This document shows positions 5,673-8,687 of a DNA stretch of 8,687 nucleotides, one piece after another; the first letter of the stretch is position 1; each line of letters starts with the position of its first letter. The DNA is taken from positions 14,272 through 22,958 of the forward strand of contig PKWC01000037.1 of the NCBI GenBank assembly GCA_003131925.1, in the 5' to 3' direction. The position numbers and the translations under genes were made by a program. Under the pieces are notes generated by a model, which made no database searches, had not been told where the DNA came from, and saw only the letters and a list, made by a program, of their open reading frames with translations. This stretch comes from Alphaproteobacteria bacterium (lineage in GTDB: Bacteria > Pseudomonadota > Alphaproteobacteria > Micropepsales > Micropepsaceae).

Positions 5673-5854
5673 TCATCCTGTACCTCGTCCGCCCCGCGAT
5701 CGCGAACGTGCTGGGCGCCGAGGTGGAGGTGGCAAGCCTCGCGGCGCTCGGGAATGCGTTGAGGAAAGCGCGGCTTCCTGTACAGACGTTTCCGGATTGC
5801 CGCCCACGCGCGCTGTGGCTATCACCGGCCGCAGGGGTCAACTCGCCCCGTTAG
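5673..5854 (+). pseudogene. Possible remnant open frame downstream of the secreted-protein gene
   Basis: A frame open to TAG 5852-5854 gives YLVRPAIANVLGAEVEVASL and then AALGNALRKARLPVQTF, which has natural protein-like composition with an amphipathic helix. It has no start codon with a ribosome site and overlaps no recognisable family. It ends in VNSPR-stop inside the right copy of the 30-bp repeat, exactly as the hydrolase remnant ends in VNAPH-stop inside the left copy. It could be the tail of a lost gene or chance in GC-rich DNA. I see no other gene in 5670-5949. Confidence 0.2.
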
Positions 5855-5864
5855 CGAAAGCCGA
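5835..5864 (+). repeat. 30-bp direct repeat, right copy
   Basis: This copy begins GGGTCAACTCGCCCC and ends TTAGCGAAAGCCGA, matching 4899-4928 at 28 of 30 positions in the same orientation. It lies 165 bp after the stop of the secreted-protein gene. Homologous recombination between the copies would delete that gene cleanly. Confidence 0.8.
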
Positions 5865-5949
5865 TAGGACCTCGGTGACGGCGTCACGCCCACCCGGTTA
5901 GACGCTTGGCTACTACATCGGCTTCGAGAAACCGAGCTTGCATTCAGTG

Positions 5950-6060
5950 ATGGCAGCAATCAAATGCGGCGTGAAGACTAAGGAGTCCATCAACACGAGA
6001 TTTCCCAGCATCAGCGGCCATTGGATCGCCTATGGCAAGAGGCGAAGAATACTGGGATAA
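5950..6060 (+). CDS. Possible 36-residue ORF or remnant overlapping the next small gene
   Basis: ATG 5950 to TAA 6058-6060 encodes MAAIKCGVKTKESINTRFPS, then ISGHWIAYGKRRRILG. The frame is open upstream to a TAG near 5900 (GYYIGFEKPSLHSV), so this may be the tail of a longer lost gene. There is no good ribosome site. Its end overlaps the start of the small ORF at 6032 by 29 bases in another frame. The basic tail (GKRRRIL) and plausible composition are the only support. Confidence 0.25.
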   Translation: MAAIKCGVKTKESINTRFPSISGHWIAYGKRRRILG

Positions 6061-6169
6061 GTTCGACGCCTGGTACAAAGACCTCTCCGACAAAGAACGT
6101 GATCAATACGACCGAGACTACCCGGAGCCGTCATCATGGACCGGGTTTTATGTGAGAAAGAAGGGCTAG
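6032..6169 (+). CDS. Small highly charged hypothetical protein, 45 residues
   Basis: ATG 6032 to TAG 6167-6169 encodes a 45-residue protein starting MARGEEYWDKFDAWYKDLSD and ending SSWTGFYVRKKG. It is rich in Asp, Glu, Lys, Arg, Tyr and Trp, with a middle segment KERDQYDRDYPEP that should be a soluble charged helix ending in a proline turn. The codon use is natural (GAC, AAG and CGA mixed with GAT and GAA), and the aromatic and charged pattern is unlike random GC-rich translation. This supports a real gene or a recent remnant. The ribosome site is weak, with only GGA about 9 nt upstream. No signal peptide, membrane segment or known motif is present. Function is unknown. Confidence 0.45.
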   Translation: MARGEEYWDKFDAWYKDLSDKERDQYDRDYPEPSSWTGFYVRKKG

Positions 6170-6206
6170 CTATCACCGGGGAATTTCAAACTGTAACAGT
6201 GCCTAA

Positions 6207-6335
6207 ACGTGTGCGTTCTTGAAACGAGCGGACGGATATGTCACGCTCACCATCGATCATCGCGTAATCGACGCCTTCCAGACCAATGCCTGGCTGAGCC
6301 GCTTTGTTGAAATCCTCGAGACCTGGGCGCTATGA
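6207..6335 (+). pseudogene. C-terminal remnant of a 2-oxoacid dehydrogenase E2-type acyltransferase
   Basis: The frame ending at TGA 6333-6335 encodes GYVTLTIDHRVIDAFQTNAW, then LSRFVEILETWAL. 'TLTIDHRVID' matches the C-terminal active-site motif (DHRxxDG, with catalytic His) of the E2 catalytic domain family, which includes chloramphenicol acetyltransferase, although the usual Gly after the last Asp is Ala here. The ending 'FLxxxxxxLExP' is also typical. The rest of the gene (lipoyl domain and most of the catalytic domain) is absent; a TAA blocks the frame at 6204. The stop overlaps the next gene's ATG as ATGA, so an intact E2-like gene was once translationally coupled to the TPR-sulfotransferase. 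The remnant is not functional. Confidence 0.6.
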
Positions 6336-7189
6336 TCGTCAATATGCAGCTCGCACGGGACAGAAAGATTTCCCCGGAGGGGGAGACGACCGATCCTTTC
6401 GAGACCGCGCAGGAAAAGCTCTTCCCTGCCTGGCGCAACCGCAAGCTGGAAGATGCCGCCGACGCGCTCTCCGAGAATCGCGCTGATATCGCGCAACCGA
6501 TTGTGCAGCGCTATCTCGAAAAGCATCCTGACGATCCAGCGGCGCTACACCTTATGGCCGATATTGCAAGGCGGGCGGACCAGTTTGAAGAGGCGGAACG
6601 GCTTCTCCTTATATGCATCGAGAACGACCCGGATTGTCCCGGTTATCGCTTCAATTATGCCGTCATCGTTCGAACGCTGGGGAAATATGAAGAAGCTCTC
6701 GCGGCGTTGGACGTTCTCTTGAAGAATGACGCGAGAAATCCACTATTTCGGGACCAGAAGGCAAGAGTATTGAGCCATATGGAAAGATTCACGGAAGCGC
6801 TGACCTATCGTCGCGACCTTGCGGAGGAATACCCGCAGATTGCTACAGTCTGGGTCGCCTACGGTAATCTGTTGAGACACTTAGGAAAACAGGAAGAAGC
6901 TATTATAACATATCATAAGGCGAACGAATATGCAGGGGATTCGATTGCCGCATATACGCGTCTAGCCGAGACTTATCGCTTTTCAGAGGCAGAAACCGCG
7001 CGCATGCAAGCGCAATTGGTGTTGCCTGACCTGTCAAAAGAAGAGCGCGCCAACCTTTGTTTTGCACTTGGCACGGCCTACGGCGATCAAAAACGCTATG
7101 CGGAATCATTCGATAGTTACGCGAAGGCCAATGCGCTCCTGCGCGCTGGCGTAGACTTCGATCCTGACGGGCTGACCGCCCCCGGATGA
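6332..7189 (+). CDS. TPR domain half of a split TPR-sulfotransferase
   Basis: This 285-residue tetratricopeptide-repeat protein has about six repeats, at about 50-67, 68-101, 103-135, 137-169, 171-204 and 238-271. Typical segments are ALHLMADIARRADQFEEAER, FNYAVIVRTLGKYEEALAAL and LGTAYGDQKRYAESFDSYAK. The ending DFDPDGLTA is what normally joins the TPR region to the sulfotransferase domain in bacterial fusion proteins of this type. Here the frame instead runs into TGA 7187-7189 just after a C5 run (7179-7183). One extra base there would restore a continuous frame of about 570 residues, so this is probably the N-terminal half of a frameshifted gene. ATG 6332 overlaps the stop of the E2 remnant. 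On its own it would be a scaffold without catalytic activity. Confidence 0.8.
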   Translation: MIVNMQLARDRKISPEGETTDPFETAQEKLFPAWRNRKLEDAADALSENRADIAQPIVQRYLEKHPDDPAALHLMADIARRADQFEEAERLLLICIENDPDCPGYRFNYAVIVRTLGKYEEALAALDVLLKNDARNPLFRDQKARVLSHMERFTEALTYRRDLAEEYPQIATVWVAYGNLLRHLGKQEEAIITYHKANEYAGDSIAAYTRLAETYRFSEAETARMQAQLVLPDLSKEERANLCFALGTAYGDQKRYAESFDSYAKANALLRAGVDFDPDGLTAPG

Positions 7190-8043
7190 ACTGCGAGAGG
7201 CTGTTCACGGAAGATTTCTTTCGCCAACGGAGCAGTTGGGGCTGTGAATCCCATGCGCCCATTTTTATCGTCGGAATGCCGCGTTCCGGTTCGACATTGA
7301 TCGAGCAGATGCTATCCAGCCACAGCGCGATCGAGGGTCTCGGGGAACTGGCCGAACTGGACAACACCGTCGGCAGGGACCTTGCGAGTCTTGAAGGAGG
7401 TCAACCGCACGAATATCGGATTGGCGGCTGTTTTGAATTTCACAGCGGATTCGTGCGCGCTTTTTCCCGCGCCATGTGTGAATGGAACGCTGAGGATTTC
7501 TACGTGATCGGACTAGAATACCTTGCCGCGACCAAGAATCGCAGAAAGTCAACGCGGCAACTTTTCACCGATAAAGGACTGCAAAATTTCGGATATATAG
7601 CTCTCATTCATCTCATTTTGCCGCCCGCGAGAATTATCGACGCTCGGCGGCATCCGCTTGATTGCGGCTGGTCCTGCTTTAAGAGCCGCTTTCCAGCCGG
7701 CCAACCCTTTGCGCACCGCCTGGCGGATATCGGCAAGCACTATGCCAATTATGCGCGGCTGATGGCGCATTTCGACCGAGTGCTTCCTGGCCGCATCCAT
7801 CGCGTCATCTATGAAGACCTGATTGCCAATCCGGAAATGGAAGTCAGGCGACTGCTCGATTATCTGGATTTGCCATTCGAAGAGGGGTGTCTGCGCTTCC
7901 ATGAGAATAAGCGGGTTGTAAACACGCTAAGTTCTACGCAGGTTCGCGTTCCACTTTACAAGACCGGCATGGCGCAATGGCAGCCATACGAGCCTTGGCT
8001 GGGGCCTCTGAAAACGGCCTTGGGCGACGTTCTCGAACGCTAG
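7186..8043 (+). CDS. Sulfotransferase domain half of a split TPR-sulfotransferase (PAPS-dependent, Sulfotransfer_3-like)
   Basis: Enzymes of this fold transfer sulfate from PAPS to a hydroxyl or amine acceptor; the acceptor cannot be told here. The 5'-phosphosulfate-binding loop is IFIVGMPRSGSTLIEQML (26-43). The 3'-phosphate-binding region is IIDARRHPLDCGWSCFKSRF (150-169), with an Arg at 154/155 and S163. The C-terminal helix-turn YEDLIANPEMEVRRLLDYLD (209-228) is also typical. The residues before the loop (NCERLFTEDFFRQRSSWG) belong to the linker of TPR-sulfotransferase fusions, so this is not a natural start. It begins as ATGA overlapping the stop of the TPR half. After the stop TAG 8041-8043 the same frame reads PDVPDDAF and then TGA (8068-8070), which looks like the original C-terminus, so the TAG may be a nonsense change. 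Reinitiation at the ATGA could still give a separate protein. Confidence 0.82.
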   Translation: MNCERLFTEDFFRQRSSWGCESHAPIFIVGMPRSGSTLIEQMLSSHSAIEGLGELAELDNTVGRDLASLEGGQPHEYRIGGCFEFHSGFVRAFSRAMCEWNAEDFYVIGLEYLAATKNRRKSTRQLFTDKGLQNFGYIALIHLILPPARIIDARRHPLDCGWSCFKSRFPAGQPFAHRLADIGKHYANYARLMAHFDRVLPGRIHRVIYEDLIANPEMEVRRLLDYLDLPFEEGCLRFHENKRVVNTLSSTQVRVPLYKTGMAQWQPYEPWLGPLKTALGDVLER

Positions 8044-8066
8044 CCCGACGTTCCGGACGACGCGTT

Positions 8067-8299
8067 TTGAGCGCCGTTGCCCCAGTCGGCGGTGCGCTCG
8101 ATCTGTATCCAGCGGTCAATAGCCGCTGGTTCGACGACCATGTCGAACTCTATGATGACGTGAATGTGGGGCGTCGGCACGTTCGACTACGCCCGCAATT
8201 TCACGCGCCAGCCTTACGACGGCTCCGGTATCCCCGGCATAGACCGGCTCACCATCGATCCGGACAAGATGCTTCCGGCACTGCAAAGGAATTACCGCC
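8067..8299 (+). pseudogene. Frameshifted, truncated fragment of an unrecognised gene
   Basis: Two overlapping frames read as one natural sequence. Up to about 8165 the frame gives ALDLYPAVNSRWFDDHVELY, then DDVN. From about 8164 the next frame gives GVGTFDYARNFTRQPYDGSG, then IPGIDRLTIDPDKMLPALQRNYRR. Removing one G in the run near 8166-8171 joins them as DDVNWGVGTFDYARNF. I do not recognise the family. It has no convincing start and merges directly into the transposase remnant at about 8300, so its end was probably lost to that insertion. Its order behind the sulfotransferase suggests a former operon partner. Confidence 0.5.
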
Positions 8300-8671
8300 G
8301 TGCGATCTCTCACGACCAAGATAATTCCGGACGGCGGGGAGCCACACTTTCCCGTGCTTCTCGATCTCGGTCCCGACATCCGTCCGCGTGCGGCAATGGG
8401 CGACAAGGGCTATGACAGCCACGCAAATCGCGACGCCGCACGCCAACGCGGCATCGTGCCGGTCATTCCCTACAAATCCAACGCCCGAAATAAACCGGCC
8501 TTCTTTCCGACAACGCTCTACAAGGGACGAGCGCGCATCGAGCAATCTGTCGGCAAGCTCAAGCGCTTCAAAAGGGTTGCGCTACGCTGCGAAAAGACCG
8601 CAGTCAACTTCCTGTCGTTCGTTCACCTCGCAGCCGGCTTTCTCTTGGTCAAATCCGTCCACACGGCCTAG
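8300..8671 (+). pseudogene. IS5-family transposase remnant (DDE type), internally deleted
   Basis: The last 123 residues match the C-terminal half of IS5-family transposases. They include LLDLGPDIRPRAAMGDKGYD with the second catalytic Asp (D35 in GDKGYDS), the PVIPYKSNARNKPAFFP segment, LYKGRARIEQSVGKLKRFKR with the catalytic Glu (E81), and the closing LRCEKTAVNFLSFV and VKSVHTA. The start is abnormal. RSLTTKI, which resembles the GGLTTKI motif of full-length proteins, is followed almost at once by DGGEPHFPVLLDLGPD. The segment between, including the first catalytic Asp, is deleted, and everything before RSLTTKI is missing. The product could not transpose. Confidence 0.85.
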
Positions 8672-8687
8672 CAGGCTGTTGAAAAAC
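8672..8687. mobile_element. Right terminal inverted repeat of the IS5-family remnant (cut by window edge)
   Basis: CAGGCTGTTGAAAAAC directly follows the transposase stop and runs to the window end. GGCTGTTGAAAAA-type ends next to a DDE transposase are common insertion-sequence termini. The matching left end (GTTTTTCAACAGCCTG) is not found anywhere in 8044-8300, consistent with loss of the left part of the IS. Confidence 0.6.

Noticed and set aside
5870..5890. Small hairpin GTGAC-GGC-GTCAC as a terminator
   Set aside because: The stem is only five pairs, has no T-run and is about 200 bp past the nearest stop. It is not distinguishable from chance in GC-rich DNA.
4899..5903. Integron cassette array (attC sites) around the secreted-protein gene
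   Set aside because: GTTAGCG and GTTAGAC resemble the 3' end of attC sites, but I find no matching RYYYAAC partners with L-box symmetry and no integron integrase. The repeats are reported without that name.
7171..7190. Programmed ribosomal frameshift site
   Set aside because: A C5 run without a slippery heptamer of known type or a clear downstream stimulatory structure is weak support. A lesion is simpler, given the other damage in the same region.

Overview
The window looks like a mosaic accessory region from a GC-rich alphaproteobacterium, most likely Hyphomicrobiales or a relative. This rests on codon and base composition, the integrase type, the tRNA-Arg(CCG) sequence and the TPR-sulfotransferase type. 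I cannot name a genus from sequence alone.

Positions 1-2336 form the integrase end of an integrated element. A complete tyrosine recombinase with an N-terminal DUF4102-type arm-binding domain (753-2111, minus) lies just inside a 3'-half copy of a tRNA-Arg(CCG) gene (2292-2336, plus). That copy is the expected scar of integration into a tRNA 3' end. Because the 5' half of the tRNA is missing here, this is the junction distal to the intact tRNA, and the element should extend leftward out of the window. Downstream of the integrase, on the same strand, are a 170-residue protein with an Rx4H HEPN RNase-type motif (197-709) and the first 46 codons of another gene (1-138). The N-terminus of the latter resembles AbiJ-type abortive-infection proteins. 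The three genes look like one transcript, integrase plus possible defence cargo.

Positions 2337-4439 hold a 457-bp non-coding stretch with short direct repeats. It is followed by two coupled genes (2794-3336 and 3333-4439, ATGA overlap) that I cannot assign. The second has a TPR-like helical N-terminus.

Positions 4440-6331 are a patchwork of gene remnants around one intact gene. In order they are: a C-terminal HEPN-like remnant (minus), an alpha/beta-hydrolase C-terminus (plus), an intact secreted Cys-containing protein (5025-5669), a low-confidence remnant, a plausible 45-residue small protein (6032-6169), and the C-terminus of a 2-oxoacid dehydrogenase E2-type acyltransferase. A 30-bp direct repeat flanks the secreted-protein gene. 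Its TTAGCGAA core also sits exactly where the HEPN-like and hydrolase fragments are both cut off.

Positions 6332-8687 carry a decaying TPR-sulfotransferase split in two by a frameshift at a C5 run (6332-7189 and 7186-8043), with a probable premature stop near its C-terminus. After it come a frameshifted fragment of an unrecognised gene and an internally deleted IS5-family transposase remnant ending in a terminal-repeat-like sequence at the right edge. The number of lesions on this side indicates pseudogenisation of an old operon (E2 acyltransferase, then TPR-sulfotransferase) or, less likely, assembly errors.
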